Source of the DNA: Vibrio sp. Hep-1b-8
GTDB lineage: Bacteria; Pseudomonadota; Gammaproteobacteria; Enterobacterales; Vibrionaceae
Length of the DNA: 64,000 bases
Direction: 5' to 3'
Assembly: GCF_006124995.1 (NCBI RefSeq)
Contig: NZ_QEWN01000100.1
Location: 1-64,000, forward strand
A program made the position numbers and the translations under genes. The notes below the pieces were generated by a model that saw only the letters and a list, made by a program, of their open reading frames with translations, was not told the origin of the DNA and did not search any database. Positions 9,387-19,104 of this stretch are shown here, in pieces (the stretch's first letter is position 1; each line of letters opens with the position of its first letter).

Positions 9387-9560
9387 CACCAATGACCTCT
9401 TGATACAAGCATAACTTTGACAAAAATTTTCAGCCTTACAGAAATAACTAACCTTCTGTACTAACCAGATTCGCACGATTAATAATTATGTTTAAGCGAA
9501 TCATTAAATTATTAATTCAACTGAGAAAAATAATCTATTCAGTTTAATTAACCATCTGGT

Positions 9561-10451
9561 TTAATTAAATAAACTCGTAAAATCTACATCACAAACATTC
9601 TTTACAGCAGGGTGTTGAATCATCCTTTCAGCGAATATCACATAATACTCTTCTTTCAGTTCATCAATATGGCCTATCAACTGCAATGGGAGATCACTTT
9701 CTACTTCTTTAACGTAAATAGACGGCGCTAAGAAGATGACATCATGATGGTAACGGGCAAATGCTTTCATTAATGCCACATCATCAAACTCACCAAGGAT
9801 ATTCGCTTGAAGACCCTGTCGATCAAACCACTGTAATACTTTGCGGCCCATTGCGGTACGACTACCAGGAATAAGCAATTTACGCTGCTCTAATACAGCA
9901 GGAAAACTGACACTATCCACATTACCTGAACAGAAGAAACTCATATTGCACTCACCAAGTTTCTTACTATAGAGGCCAGGGCTTTGGCTCGAGTCAACCG
10001 GACAATCAGATAAAATCATATCCAGCTTATGCTGGGAAAGCTGTTCAAGTAGCATTTCATGAGTCGACTCAAAACACCGTAAATGGATGCTATTGTCATC
10101 AGGCACAGTGGTTAACAAAATTTTGCTCACCAAACGTTTAGAAAGCGCATCAGCCACACCAACATCAAAGAGTATGTTAGCTCGTTGGCTATAATTAACG
10201 ATGTCGAGCATTTCATAACTTAGGCCAAACATTCTATCGGCATACTTAAATACCAATTGGCCAAGCTCTGTAGGTTCAATACTGCGACCATTGCGTTTCG
10301 TTAACTTACCGTCCATTCGATCTTCAAGCGCTTTAATTTGGCCAGTAACCGTCTGCGGGGTCAAAAACAGAGCATCGGCCGCTTTTGTTACAGAACCTTG
10401 CTTGCAGACCATCCAGAAGTAATAGAGGTGGTTGTAATTTAAATGCGACAT
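9561..10451 (-). CDS. nhaR: NhaR, LysR-family regulator of sodium response
   Basis: NhaR activates the Na+/H+ antiporter gene nhaA in response to sodium. The 296-residue product starts [20 protein letters not shown] and has the LysR helix-turn-helix [20 protein letters not shown] at about residues 18-40, followed by an effector domain from about residue 90. I start at ATG 10451; the frame stays open 52 codons further upstream but that stretch is AT-rich and not family-like. It is divergent from the sodium/phosphate cotransporter gene at 10860 and upstream of hlyU, the same order as in V. cholerae. The sodium regulator next to a sodium-driven transporter suggests, but does not prove, joint control. 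Confidence 0.93.
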   Translation of the reverse strand: MSHLNYNHLYYFWMVCKQGSVTKAADALFLTPQTVTGQIKALEDRMDGKLTKRNGRSIEPTELGQLVFKYADRMFGLSYEMLDIVNYSQRANILFDVGVADALSKRLVSKILLTTVPDDNSIHLRCFESTHEMLLEQLSQHKLDMILSDCPVDSSQSPGLYSKKLGECNMSFFCSGNVDSVSFPAVLEQRKLLIPGSRTAMGRKVLQWFDRQGLQANILGEFDDVALMKAFARYHHDVIFLAPSIYVKEVESDLPLQLIGHIDELKEEYYVIFAERMIQHPAVKNVCDVDFTSLFN

Positions 10452-10859
10452 CGCGATGACTCTTTTGGTTCGAATGGATAAGGTTATAACAAATGCTGAG
10501 CATGACAACAATAACTCGGAAAAACTTACACATTTACAGATTACCGTATGTTTTACCGAACTTTTAAATTCAATTATTACAAACCAATGTAATAAATGAT
10601 TCACCAAAAGGATTTTTCTCCTTTTTTTTGATTTTTCTCACATTGAACAACCACTAACGTTCTAAGCGAAAATAACTTTAAAATCAGAATCTTACATAAA
10701 TTGTAAAGTTCAAAATACACCTATATTCGTTTGTAATGATGAAAAACAAAGCGGTTACACGGAACTGTAATATTACTGAAATATTTCATCTCTACCATCA
10801 GCCTCAGTTTCAACAACAGACCAAAACAAAGACATTAACGGTCCACGGAGAAAATGATT

Positions 10860-12005
10860 ATGAACCAAGCTACTACTACAGCGGCGCCAATTTCGAGCAC
10901 TACTCGCTGGTTGCGCTGGGCTAACTTGGCATTCATGTTGTATCTGCTACTTCTAGCGGTATCGATGGTTGGCAGTGGTTTTAAATGGGCGACTGGCGAT
11001 CAAGCTAAAGTTCTATTTGAATTTGCCTCTCACCCTGTAGCAGGTTTGATGATCGGCTTAGTCGCAACAGCACTGATCCAGTCTTCAAGTACAGTAACTT
11101 CAATTATCGTGGGCCTCGTTGCCGGCGGTCTTCCGGTAGAAACAGCTATCCCTATGGTGATGGGTGCGAATATCGGCACAACAGTGACAAATACGCTTGT
11201 TTCATTAGGACACGTTCGTTGCAAAGAAGAGTTTAAGCGCGCTTTTGCCAGTGCAACTATTCACGACTTCTTTAACCTTCTTGCGGTTGCGATCTTCCTA
11301 CCTCTTGAAATGATGTTTGGTATTTTAGATAAGATTTCTCATTGGTTAGTTTCTCCGTTCCTAGCAACGGGTGATATGAGCATCAAAGGTCTTAACTTCA
11401 TCAAACCAATCACTAAACCCGTTGTTAGCGCAGTGAAAGAACCACTAAGCACATTTGGTGACACGATTGGTGGTGTCCTGCTTATCGCACTGGGTATCGC
11501 AACTATCTTCGTCGCAATTACTGTAATGGGTAAGTTGATGAAGAGTCTAATGGTTGGCCGTGCGCGTGAGATCCTAAAAAATGCGATTGGTCGTGGTCCA
11601 ATTCACGGCATCACGTCTGGTTCAATTGTTACTGTGCTGGTTCAGTCTTCATCGACAACAACAAGCCTGATGGTTCCACTGGTTGGTACTGGTGTACTAA
11701 AAGTTCGTGATGTATACCCATTTACACTAGGTGCTAACATCGGTACTTGTATTACCGCTCTACTAGCAGCAACAGCAGTATCTGGCGAGTTCGCAGTATT
11801 CGCTCTTCAAATTGCTCTGGTTCACTTAGTATTCAACATCATGGCAACAGTATTAATCTACGGAATTCCATTCCTACGTGAAATTCCTCTCAAAGGTGCT
11901 GACTTCATTTCTGATATGGCAGTTAAGAATAAAACGGTCGTTATAGGTTACTTACTATCCGTATTTATCTTGCTACCTGGTGTGATTCTGGCAATAACTG
12001 CATAA
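10860..12005 (+). CDS. nptA: Na/Pi cotransporter family protein (NptA-like)
   Basis: This inner-membrane protein of the Na+/phosphate symporter family (PF02690, PNaS) imports phosphate with sodium. The two family-defining repeats each carry a QSSS motif: ALIQSSSTVTSIIVGLVAGG (about residues 72-92) and VLVQSSSTTTSLMVPLVGTG (about 260-280), each followed by a GANIGT segment. Length is 381 residues with about nine hydrophobic helices. ATG 10860 has GGAG nine bases upstream; ATG 10854 is in frame but only three bases from the same site. The neighbour is divergent nhaR. A strong terminator follows. V. cholerae NptA is the best match I recall. Confidence 0.88.
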   Translation: MNQATTTAAPISSTTRWLRWANLAFMLYLLLLAVSMVGSGFKWATGDQAKVLFEFASHPVAGLMIGLVATALIQSSSTVTSIIVGLVAGGLPVETAIPMVMGANIGTTVTNTLVSLGHVRCKEEFKRAFASATIHDFFNLLAVAIFLPLEMMFGILDKISHWLVSPFLATGDMSIKGLNFIKPITKPVVSAVKEPLSTFGDTIGGVLLIALGIATIFVAITVMGKLMKSLMVGRAREILKNAIGRGPIHGITSGSIVTVLVQSSSTTTSLMVPLVGTGVLKVRDVYPFTLGANIGTCITALLAATAVSGEFAVFALQIALVHLVFNIMATVLIYGIPFLREIPLKGADFISDMAVKNKTVVIGYLLSVFILLPGVILAITA

Positions 12006-12023
12006 TCAGCCAATACGATTTCT

Positions 12024-12053
12024 GAAAGGAGAGCCCATGCTCTCCTTTTTTGT
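12024..12053 (+). terminator. Terminator of the Na/Pi cotransporter gene
   Basis: The stem AAGGAGAGC (12026-12034), 4-base loop and GCTCTCCTT (12039-12047) is followed by T's. It lies 20 bases after the stop codon. Confidence 0.9.
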
Positions 12054-12126
12054 TATTTATGGATCGGTTTTCATTGGTAAAAAATCATCAGCTGATACAC
12101 ACTGAAGAAAAACAGCGACGTACACT

Positions 12127-13099
12127 ATGATGGACCATAAAGAAAACGAACAACTACTCGCCGTGGCAGGGCAAATAGATCAACAACTGTCATCACTCGT
12201 TGAAGATATCGATATCTTAAGCAGCGTAACGCCACAAAATTATGCCGAAGAGAGGCAGCGTTTTTTCGATAATCGATTTTCTGTCGAGCCTAACTTTGTC
12301 TATAAAGAGCAGACGTTTGATGTTCATCAAACCAAGCGTGATCTTTACTCTCTTCCTATCGAAAATATCGATAATGAAAAACTCCGTTCACTCTATGCTG
12401 AAGTAATTCAATCCTATGCCGATAAGCTTGATCAGCTCAGTTCTATTGGTTGTGCGGACTTCTTGTATAACTCGCTACGCTATTTTGGTGAGCCAAGTCA
12501 CCAAAGTAAAAATTAATGCTTCGGCAAGCATCTCTGCGAATGAACTTCGCGCCCTCACCCACCATGAATTAGGTGTCCATCTGTTAACCACTTTGAATGG
12601 TCAAGCACAACCACTGAAGTTGCTGAGTCTAGGTTGTCCTGTCAATACGACTACTCAAGAAGAGCTGGCTATCTTATGTGAGTTTCTTTCTGGTCACTTT
12701 AGTCTGCAACGCCTCAGAACATTGGCACTTCGTGTTGTCGCAGTAGAATCCATGATCGTTGACCGCGATTTTAGAAATACCTTTATGCTACTTAAAGAGC
12801 AGTATAAAGCGGACGATATGACGGCATTTACGATTACAAGCCGTGTATACCGTGGCGGAGGCTATACCAAAGATTACCTCTATCTCGGAGGGTTTAGAGA
12901 GATTCTCAACGCCTATGAGCAACTCGGTGAGGATTTTAATTTGCTGCTGGCAGGTAAAACGGAGATACGCTATTTCTCGACCATAAAATCTTTGGTCGAG
13001 GACGGTATCCTTATTCCTCCTAAGTTTATTAGTCCGGCTATCGCTAATCCTGCGCTTACGGATCCTATCTACAAGTTTGTCGCCAACGCGCTGAAATAA
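12127..13099 (+). pseudogene. DUF1704 / QEGLP-motif protein, disrupted by deletion and frameshift
   Basis: Two overlapping plus-strand frames together resemble one member of PF08014 (flavohaemoglobin expression-modulating QEGLP-motif protein, MATCAP-type peptidase fold). The first, 12127-12516 (129 residues), carries the N-terminus to FLYNSLRYFGEPS. The second frame, readable from about 12494 to 13099, resumes at KVKINASASISANELRALTH, then the metal site HHELGVH and a degenerate QEELA in place of QEGLP. From memory of intact relatives, about 70-80 residues that should lie between GEPS and the second part are missing, and the reading frame changes at the junction near 12490-12500. A simple sequencing slip cannot account for the missing segment, so I call a pseudogene. 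It follows the Na/Pi gene, as in V. cholerae. Confidence 0.8.
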
Positions 13100-13112
13100 C
13101 CATCTGAAAAAC

Positions 13113-13141
13113 AAAAAAAGGGCTCTTGGAGCCCTTTTCTC
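13113..13141. terminator. Bidirectional terminator between the DUF1704 gene and thyA
   Basis: AAAAGGGCTC (13116-13125), TTG loop and GAGCCCTTTT (13129-13138) form a 10-bp stem. On the minus strand it is followed by a longer T-run than on the plus strand, so it serves thyA best and the convergent pseudogene as well. Confidence 0.9.
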
Positions 13142-13162
13142 ATTATTCAAAATTAAACCGTG

Positions 13163-14014
13163 TTACACCGAAAACGGATATTGAATCGGATCATGGTACT
13201 CATAACCTTCAACCCAAAAATCATCCAGTGTCACCCAAGTTTCTAAATCTTCTAGACTCTTAATCTCAGGGTTAATATGGAAGCTCGGCGCTTTTAGTGG
13301 CTCACGCTTTAACTGTACATCACGCATCAACTCCAATTGGTCTTCATAGATATGTGCGTTAACAATCTTATGATACGCCTGACCCGGCTTCTTACCGGTA
13401 ATTTGCGCCATAATGGCCAAAAAGACGTAGACCTGAACCATATTGAAATTAAGCCCAAGAGGAACATCACAGGAGCGTTGAGTACTGTTTAAATAAAGCG
13501 TATCACCCAGTAACGAGAAGTGATGACTGTACATACAAGGACGCAAGCAACCCATATGGAACTCACCAGGGTTGTAGAAGTTTAGAATTTCACCGCGATC
13601 ATCAACACCACGAGTCAGATCATCTACAATTTTACGCAGTTGGTCGATATGACCACCATCAGGTTTGGCCCATGCTCGCCCCTGAACGCCGTAAACGCGC
13701 CCCATATCATCGTCACCTTTACGGTAAGGGTTATTTAGCCAAGCTTCATTCAGATTCGCATTTGCATCCCACGTTTTCGTACCTAGTTTGCGAAAGTCCT
13801 CAGCGTTATCGTAACCACGAATATAGCCAAGCAACTCAGCAACGGCGGCCTTCCAGAAGCTTTTTCGCGTTGTCACCAATGGAAACTGGTTATTTGCCAC
13901 GTTGTACGTTAGATCCGCATTGATAACGGTCAGGCAACGTTTGCCAGTACGTTCGTTTTCAATCCACTCACCTTGGTCAACGATTCGCTGACAGAGATCT
14001 AAATACTGTTTCAC
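13163..14014 (-). CDS. thyA: ThyA, thymidylate synthase
   Basis: ThyA makes dTMP from dUMP using methylenetetrahydrofolate. The 283-residue protein is longer than E. coli ThyA (264), typical of the vibrio form. The catalytic cysteine is C160 in [11 protein letters not shown], and the dUMP phosphate-binding segment [15 protein letters not shown] follows. The C-terminus YPFSV ends in V where many homologues have the mobile -AV(A/I). It starts at GTG 14014 with AAGGA six bases upstream, nine bases after the lgt stop, so it is the last gene of rppH-ptsP-TSUP-lgt-thyA. lgt-thyA pairing is a general gammaproteobacterial arrangement. Confidence 0.98.
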   Translation of the reverse strand: MKQYLDLCQRIVDQGEWIENERTGKRCLTVINADLTYNVANNQFPLVTTRKSFWKAAVAELLGYIRGYDNAEDFRKLGTKTWDANANLNEAWLNNPYRKGDDDMGRVYGVQGRAWAKPDGGHIDQLRKIVDDLTRGVDDRGEILNFYNPGEFHMGCLRPCMYSHHFSLLGDTLYLNSTQRSCDVPLGLNFNMVQVYVFLAIMAQITGKKPGQAYHKIVNAHIYEDQLELMRDVQLKREPLKAPSFHINPEIKSLEDLETWVTLDDFWVEGYEYHDPIQYPFSV

Positions 14015-14023
14015 ACCAATTCC

Positions 14024-14845
14024 TTACTTCGCTTGTTGTGGTAATTCATCTTTGTAATGGCCACGTTTATACGCCCAAACCATCATCAGAATCCCGATAA
14101 TCACCATAGGTAGTGAGAGGATTTGTCCCATTGAGATAAATCCACCAAATAGACCTAAGTGGGCATCCGGTTCGCGCACGTATTCTACAAGGAAACGGAA
14201 GGTTCCGTAACCCGCGAGAAACAATCCAGACACCGAACCGAGCGGGCGAGTTTTTTTAATAAACCAGTTTAAGATAAAGAACAGTACCACACCTTCCAAC
14301 GCCATCTCATAAAGCTGAGACGGATGGCGAGGCAAAGGACCACCATTAGGGAAGACAAACGCCCATGGCACATCTGTTACACGTCCCCACAGTTCGCTAT
14401 TCATAAAGTTACCCAAACGTCCCATACCTAAACCAAATGGCACTAACGGCGCGATAAAGTCAGCGACACCAAAAAAGGTTCGGCCATTTTTCTTTGCGTA
14501 CCAGAACATGGCGCTAATCACACCAAGGAGACCACCGTGGAACGACATTCCCCCCGTCCAGACCTTAAATAAATAAAGTGGGTCTTGAAGGAAAAGGTCA
14601 AAGTTATAGAAAATTACATAGCCAACACGGCCACCGATCACAACCCCTAAGAAACCGGCAAATAGCAAGTCAGATACCTGCTCTCGCGTCCAGCCACTAT
14701 CGGCTTTATCAGCTCGTCTATTGGCAAGCCAGAGCGCGAAAGCAAAGCCGACTAAATACATCAATCCATACCAACGGATAGATAGCGGTCCAATGGAGAC
14801 AAGCACTGGATCAATATTTGGAAAAGTTAGATATCCCTGAGACAT
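14024..14845 (-). CDS. lgt: Lgt, prolipoprotein diacylglyceryl transferase
   Basis: Lgt attaches diacylglycerol to the lipobox cysteine of prolipoproteins in the inner membrane, the first step of lipoprotein maturation. The product is 273 residues with about seven helices. The Lgt signature is [14 protein letters not shown] near residue 142, with SFHGGLLG and RHPSQLYE as further conserved motifs. I start at ATG 14845 ([14 protein letters not shown]); the open frame extends 28 codons upstream, but those residues are not family-like. It is 58 bases after the TSUP permease gene and 9 bases before thyA. Confidence 0.98.
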   Translation of the reverse strand: MSQGYLTFPNIDPVLVSIGPLSIRWYGLMYLVGFAFALWLANRRADKADSGWTREQVSDLLFAGFLGVVIGGRVGYVIFYNFDLFLQDPLYLFKVWTGGMSFHGGLLGVISAMFWYAKKNGRTFFGVADFIAPLVPFGLGMGRLGNFMNSELWGRVTDVPWAFVFPNGGPLPRHPSQLYEMALEGVVLFFILNWFIKKTRPLGSVSGLFLAGYGTFRFLVEYVREPDAHLGLFGGFISMGQILSLPMVIIGILMMVWAYKRGHYKDELPQQAK

Positions 14846-14903
14846 AGGATTAATACTCTTTATAAAGTTCAGATTATTTCGAAACGTATAAGATGAGAGC
14901 GCG

Positions 14904-15695
14904 TTATAGCAACATAGTTCCGGCAACAAACATTAAAAATAGTGCAAAGATTTTTTTCAATGTAGGTGTAGGTAATGAGGTAGCAAGCTTAGCACCAATG
15001 CGCGTGGTGAGCATAGAGGTGAAAGCAATTGCGATTAAAGCAGGTAGATAAACGTAACCAATGCTATACGCTGGCAAATCCTCAATCTTGTAACCATGGA
15101 GAATAAAGCCGACCATTCCTGAAATGGCGATAAGGCAACCACACACTGACGACGAACCCACTGCTTTGCGCATTTCGATACCATGGCGGTTTAAGAACGG
15201 AACCGATAGAGAACCGCCACCAATACCAGCGAGACTCGAAATAACACCAATACCCGTTCCATAAAACATAGTGACAGTGCTGCCTGGCATGCTCTTAGAT
15301 GCTTTGCCATGAATAGAAAACAACATCTGAATAGCCAGTAACAATACGATAACCCCGAAGACTCTCGGTAAGTGTTGAGACGGAATCCATTCGGCGACAT
15401 TCGCGCCTAAAAACCCGCCAACAACCACGCCTGGCATCAACCACTTGACCACGAACATATCGACATTACCAAGTCTAAAATGATTGAGTGCAGATGAACC
15501 AGAGGTCGCAATAATACTCGCTAATGACGTAGCCAGAGCAATGTGCATACTAATATTTGCATCGATACCGGCCGCAGGGAGCATAAACAATAAGGCTGGA
15601 ACAACAATGAGCCCACCACCAATCCCCAACAAACCAGCCATGACGCCGACCACGGCACCGAGAGCCATAAAAGACAAAAGTAATTCTATCGACAC
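14904..15695 (-). CDS. TSUP (TauE/SafE/YfcA) family membrane permease
   Basis: This 263-residue integral membrane protein belongs to the TauE/SafE family (PF01925), whose members export sulfite, sulfonates or related anions; the substrate here cannot be read from sequence. The internal repeat of the family is visible as [18 protein letters not shown] near residue 25 and [19 protein letters not shown] near 157. About eight hydrophobic helices are present. Start is GTG 15695 with AGGG upstream, eight bases after the ptsP stop. It lies inside rppH-ptsP-lgt-thyA, an order shared with V. cholerae. Confidence 0.88.
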   Translation of the reverse strand: MSIELLLSFMALGAVVGVMAGLLGIGGGLIVVPALLFMLPAAGIDANISMHIALATSLASIIATSGSSALNHFRLGNVDMFVVKWLMPGVVVGGFLGANVAEWIPSQHLPRVFGVIVLLLAIQMLFSIHGKASKSMPGSTVTMFYGTGIGVISSLAGIGGGSLSVPFLNRHGIEMRKAVGSSSVCGCLIAISGMVGFILHGYKIEDLPAYSIGYVYLPALIAIAFTSMLTTRIGAKLATSLPTPTLKKIFALFLMFVAGTMLL

Positions 15696-15703
15696 ATTGA
15701 ACC

Positions 15704-17950
15704 CTATTTGTTACCTGCTCGAATAAAGCCTGCGAAGCCCTTATCCTCAAAAAATGACTGCATCATAGTATAAATGTTATGACCATAAGGTTGCATCAAA
15801 GCTTTGTCAGCCAGTTGTTGCAATTCTCCAGTTTCGGTATGACGCAACAAGTACTTCACCTTAGCAACGTTTGAGGTATTCATACTTAGACTTCGGTAAC
15901 CTAAACCGACCATCAATAAAGCGCCAATTGGGTCACCGGCGAGCTCTCCACAGATACAGACTGGAATATTTAATTCCTGACAGGTCGAATGAATATGCTT
16001 AAGGGCCATGATCACCGAAGGGTGCATTGACTCATAAACATCCGCTACACGTGAGTTGTTACGATCAACCGCTAGTAGATACTGAGTTAAGTCATTAGTC
16101 CCGATAGAAACAAAATCGACTTTATTGGCAATCAACGGCAGCAGATAGATCATCGATGGAACTTCGATCATCACTCCGATTTGTGGCATACGAATGCGTT
16201 GATCTAACAGCACCACTTCTTGGTGAGCGCGTTCTATTAGAGCAATCGCATCATCAAGCTCTTGAGCCCCAGAAACCATAGGTAACAAGATACTTAAATT
16301 CTGATGAGTGGCACTCGCACGCATCATAGCGCGGATCTGCATCAAGAAAATATCTGGATGATCCAATGTAAAACGAATCCCACGCCAGCCTAAAAATGGG
16401 TTGTCTTCCTCAATGGGTAGATATGGCAATGCCTTATCACCACCCACATCCAAGGTACGCATCACCACACGTTTATCTGGATAGGTGTCTAACACAGCTT
16501 GATACTGCTGAGTCTGCTCTTCTTCTGACGGAAACCTGTGTTGAAGTAAGAAAGAAATCTCGGTTCGATAAAGCCCTACGCCGTCGACACCTTGGTTAAT
16601 CGCAATATTGGCATCAGCACTCAAACCCGCGTTCAACATCACCTCAATTCGCTCACCGTCTTTGGTAAAAGCGGGGTCTTCGATGCGTTGATTAACCTTG
16701 TTAGCCAATTCACGCTCTTCATTAGCTAAAGCACGGTACTCGCGTAGTAACTGTTTGTTTGGTGAAATCAGTATTTTTCCGCTGTAACCATCGACGATAC
16801 CCAACTTGCCTTTTATCGCTTTAGGGTTAAGGTTAGCCCCCATTACCGCGGGAATGCCTAATGCACGGGAAAGAATCGCAGCGTGAGAATTGGCCGCTCC
16901 TTCCAGTGAGATAACCGCGAGTAACTTATCTTTGGGAATCGAAGCGAGCAAGCTTGCTGTCAACTCCCTAACGACTAAAATAACGGGTTTATCAATGACC
17001 GTTCTATCTTGATCCGTGTTGTACAAGAAGAACAATAACCGTTGCCCCAATTCGCGGATGTCCTGAGCTCGTTCTCTGAGATAAACATCCGACATACGAG
17101 CAAAACGGTTAGAGTAGGATTCGACCACTTGACGCAATGCCCAGTCTGCTCGGTCTCCCTTGTGAATCTGCGCCTTTAAATCTTTACGCAGCATAGGATC
17201 ATTAAGCAGGTGGGTAAACAGATCGAAAATCGCTAGCGCATCTTTATTGATCTCGTTATCAAGTCGCTTACGCATTCGGCGAAAATCATTCAACGCCTCT
17301 TCGATCGCCAACAGTAACCACTCTTGTTCGCGTTCAATATCCAGCGTCGATGCAGGATAAACATTCGTCAGATCAGGCTGGGTGTCATCCCACCAAAAAT
17401 CACCTATCGCTACCCCTGATGAAGCGGGTACGCCACGTATTGCTTGCTGTTTTTTCTCAAGACGCCAATGTCCCTGAGTTTGGGCATGTGCAATGATAAC
17501 CGCAAGCTGAGCAGCCAGCGTGACTAGGAATGACTCCTCCATCTCATTAAATAAGCGAGGCGTTTTTTGCTGAACCACCAATACACCGAGAACTTGCTTA
17601 CGATAGATAATTGGCGTGCCAAGGAAGCTTTGATAAATCTCTTCACCAAGCTCAGAAAAATACTTGAAATCGGGGTGTTTTGAGGCTTCAGCAATGTTAA
17701 GAGGTTCGGCACTACGCTTAACCAAACCAACGAGACCTTCACTAAAGCGAATGTGGATTTTATCGCCTTTGAAACGCAGGCCTTGAGTCGCCATTAACTC
17801 TAAGCGCTGCATCTCTTCATTGGCGAGATAGACAGTGCAACACTCAGTGCTCATCGCACTGCATGTCTGTTTAACCAAGATATCTAAAGCCTGATGAACT
17901 TCATCGACTTTAGAAACTTGTTCAACTATTTCCCTTAGTTGAGAAAGCAT
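15704..17950 (-). CDS. ptsP: PtsP, PEP-protein phosphotransferase of the nitrogen PTS (EI-Ntr)
   Basis: PtsP autophosphorylates from PEP and passes phosphate to NPr and EIIA-Ntr, a regulatory phosphorelay linked to nitrogen and potassium. The 748-residue protein has an N-terminal GAF domain (about 1-165), which binds glutamine or alpha-ketoglutarate in relatives. The phosphohistidine is H356 in GAANSHAAILSRALGIP, the same number as in E. coli. The C-terminal PEP-binding barrel carries LYRTEISFL and the CICGELAGDP motif. ATG 17950 has AGAGGA six bases upstream. It starts two bases after the rppH stop, so the two are translationally close; rppH-ptsP is also an operon in E. coli. Confidence 0.97.
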   Translation of the reverse strand: MLSQLREIVEQVSKVDEVHQALDILVKQTCSAMSTECCTVYLANEEMQRLELMATQGLRFKGDKIHIRFSEGLVGLVKRSAEPLNIAEASKHPDFKYFSELGEEIYQSFLGTPIIYRKQVLGVLVVQQKTPRLFNEMEESFLVTLAAQLAVIIAHAQTQGHWRLEKKQQAIRGVPASSGVAIGDFWWDDTQPDLTNVYPASTLDIEREQEWLLLAIEEALNDFRRMRKRLDNEINKDALAIFDLFTHLLNDPMLRKDLKAQIHKGDRADWALRQVVESYSNRFARMSDVYLRERAQDIRELGQRLLFFLYNTDQDRTVIDKPVILVVRELTASLLASIPKDKLLAVISLEGAANSHAAILSRALGIPAVMGANLNPKAIKGKLGIVDGYSGKILISPNKQLLREYRALANEERELANKVNQRIEDPAFTKDGERIEVMLNAGLSADANIAINQGVDGVGLYRTEISFLLQHRFPSEEEQTQQYQAVLDTYPDKRVVMRTLDVGGDKALPYLPIEEDNPFLGWRGIRFTLDHPDIFLMQIRAMMRASATHQNLSILLPMVSGAQELDDAIALIERAHQEVVLLDQRIRMPQIGVMIEVPSMIYLLPLIANKVDFVSIGTNDLTQYLLAVDRNNSRVADVYESMHPSVIMALKHIHSTCQELNIPVCICGELAGDPIGALLMVGLGYRSLSMNTSNVAKVKYLLRHTETGELQQLADKALMQPYGHNIYTMMQSFFEDKGFAGFIRAGNK

Positions 17951-17952
17951 GT

Positions 17953-18471
17953 CTATCCTCTTTTGTGTTTACGTTTGCCTTTCACTCTGCGTTCTTTAAA
18001 TGGCATTGCCATTGATGCAAACTCTTTCATTGCCCGACGATAAACATCGCGCTTAAAAGAAACCACTTGTCTGACTGGATACCAATAACTTACCCAACGC
18101 CAACCATCAAATTCAGGGGAACTACCACGTTGCATGTTGATCCTTGATTCATCACAATCTAAACGCAGTAGAAACCATTTCTGTTTTTGGCCGATACAAA
18201 CAGGCTTAGAATCCCAACGAACTAGCCGCTTAGGTAACTTGTACCTCAGCCAATGACGACTCGTCGCTACGATTTTTACGTCTTTTTTGCTAAGACCAAC
18301 CTCTTCATATAACTCCCTGTACATTGCTTGTTCAGGGGTTTCACCTTCATCAATCCCTCCCTGAGGGAATTGCCAAGAGTGTTGTCCGTATCGTTTTGCC
18401 CAGAAGACCTGACCATGGCTGTTACAGATTACAATACCCACATTTAAGCGGTAACCATCGCCATCTATCAC
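17953..18471 (-). CDS. rppH: RppH, RNA pyrophosphohydrolase
   Basis: RppH removes pyrophosphate from the 5' end of triphosphorylated mRNA and so starts RNase E-dependent decay. The 172-residue protein contains a complete Nudix box at residues 38-60 (G38, E44, R52, E53, E56, E57, G59). The start [17 protein letters not shown] is nearly universal for the family. It opens the minus-strand operon continuing into ptsP, TSUP, lgt and thyA. Upstream lies the 633-base region shared with divergent mutH. Confidence 0.98.
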   Translation of the reverse strand: MIDGDGYRLNVGIVICNSHGQVFWAKRYGQHSWQFPQGGIDEGETPEQAMYRELYEEVGLSKKDVKIVATSRHWLRYKLPKRLVRWDSKPVCIGQKQKWFLLRLDCDESRINMQRGSSPEFDGWRWVSYWYPVRQVVSFKRDVYRRAMKEFASMAMPFKERRVKGKRKHKRG

Positions 18472-18506
18472 TGGCCAACCTCTATTAAATTCTTAATTAC
18501 AGTGAT

Positions 18507-18987
18507 TTTTCCACATATCCCCAATATGAGCAAACTTACTAGTGTGACTAACACAGAAAATATTACTTTGGACACCCAAAATGGATAACTTTTAATCAAA
18601 CCAAAGGTTACTCACACAGTTGTGAGACATAGCCCACATTTATTCACCTTTTCTGTGTATAAGTATGTGAAGAATCAATGAGAAAGTGATCAATAAGCAT
18701 ACAGCTTGAGAAGGAAACACATAAAAAACATGAAAACAATAGAAACAAATAAAATAAAAAACAATAACTTAAATATTCAAGCCAAATATCATAAAGGCCT
18801 ATCGTTAGAGCAATTCATCTTCATGATCAGATCGGTCAAAGATCCACCAGCAGTGCATTTATCCACACCACGATCATCAAGAGTCATCATCCGAGCCAAA
18901 ACTCAAGCTATTTTGTCTGCCTAAACCCCTGTTAATTCATACATACTTGCAAAAAAATCACTTTTTTTCGTCATCACCTGTGGATAA
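18507..18987. other. DnaA-box and Dam-site cluster between rppH and mutH (DARS2-like position)
   Basis: The intergenic region 18472-19104 carries two perfect DnaA boxes, TTATCCACA at 18859-18867 (+) and its complement at 18979-18987 (-). One-mismatch boxes are TTTTCCACA at 18507-18515 (+) and TTATACACA at 18654-18662 (-). The last converges on a weaker TTATTCACC at 18640-18648. At least seven GATC sites are present, five of them between about 18687 and 18873, along with a CTCACA-N4-TGTGAG dyad at 18611-18626. In E. coli the DnaA-reactivating sequence DARS2 lies beside mutH; by position and boxes this is a candidate equivalent. No convincing gene lies in the region. Confidence 0.55.
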
Positions 18988-19104
18988 CTAGTTGAACGTT
19001 GATCTTTTCACCAATTTTTAGAACTGTTCGATCTTTGCTTGTTGGTCGTAATTTGAAAGTAATTCGCTACAATAAGCACATTAAACCAATCGACACCAAC
19101 CGAT

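Noticed and set aside
10736-10924. 62-codon ORF overlapping the start of the Na/Pi cotransporter gene
   Set aside because: No ribosome site, and its last part is simply the cotransporter N-terminus read in another frame.
12416-12520. Programmed frameshift joining the two DUF1704 frames
   Set aside because: There is no slippery sequence with a stimulator at the overlap, and a frameshift would not restore the missing internal segment.
12788-13150. 120-codon minus-strand ORF opposite the DUF1704 remnant
   Set aside because: It overlaps the metal-site half of the pseudogene on the other strand and crosses a terminator; a shadow frame.
18706-18924. 72-codon ORF between rppH and mutH
   Set aside because: Start has a passable AAGGAA nearby, but the composition is that of AT-rich intergenic DNA, and the frame runs through a DnaA box and GATC cluster. 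No family resemblance.
18472-19104. crtS, the chromosome 2 replication trigger site of Vibrio
   Set aside because: The GATC-rich region prompted the idea, but crtS in V. cholerae lies at a different locus (by my recollection between der and xseA) and I cannot match its sequence here.
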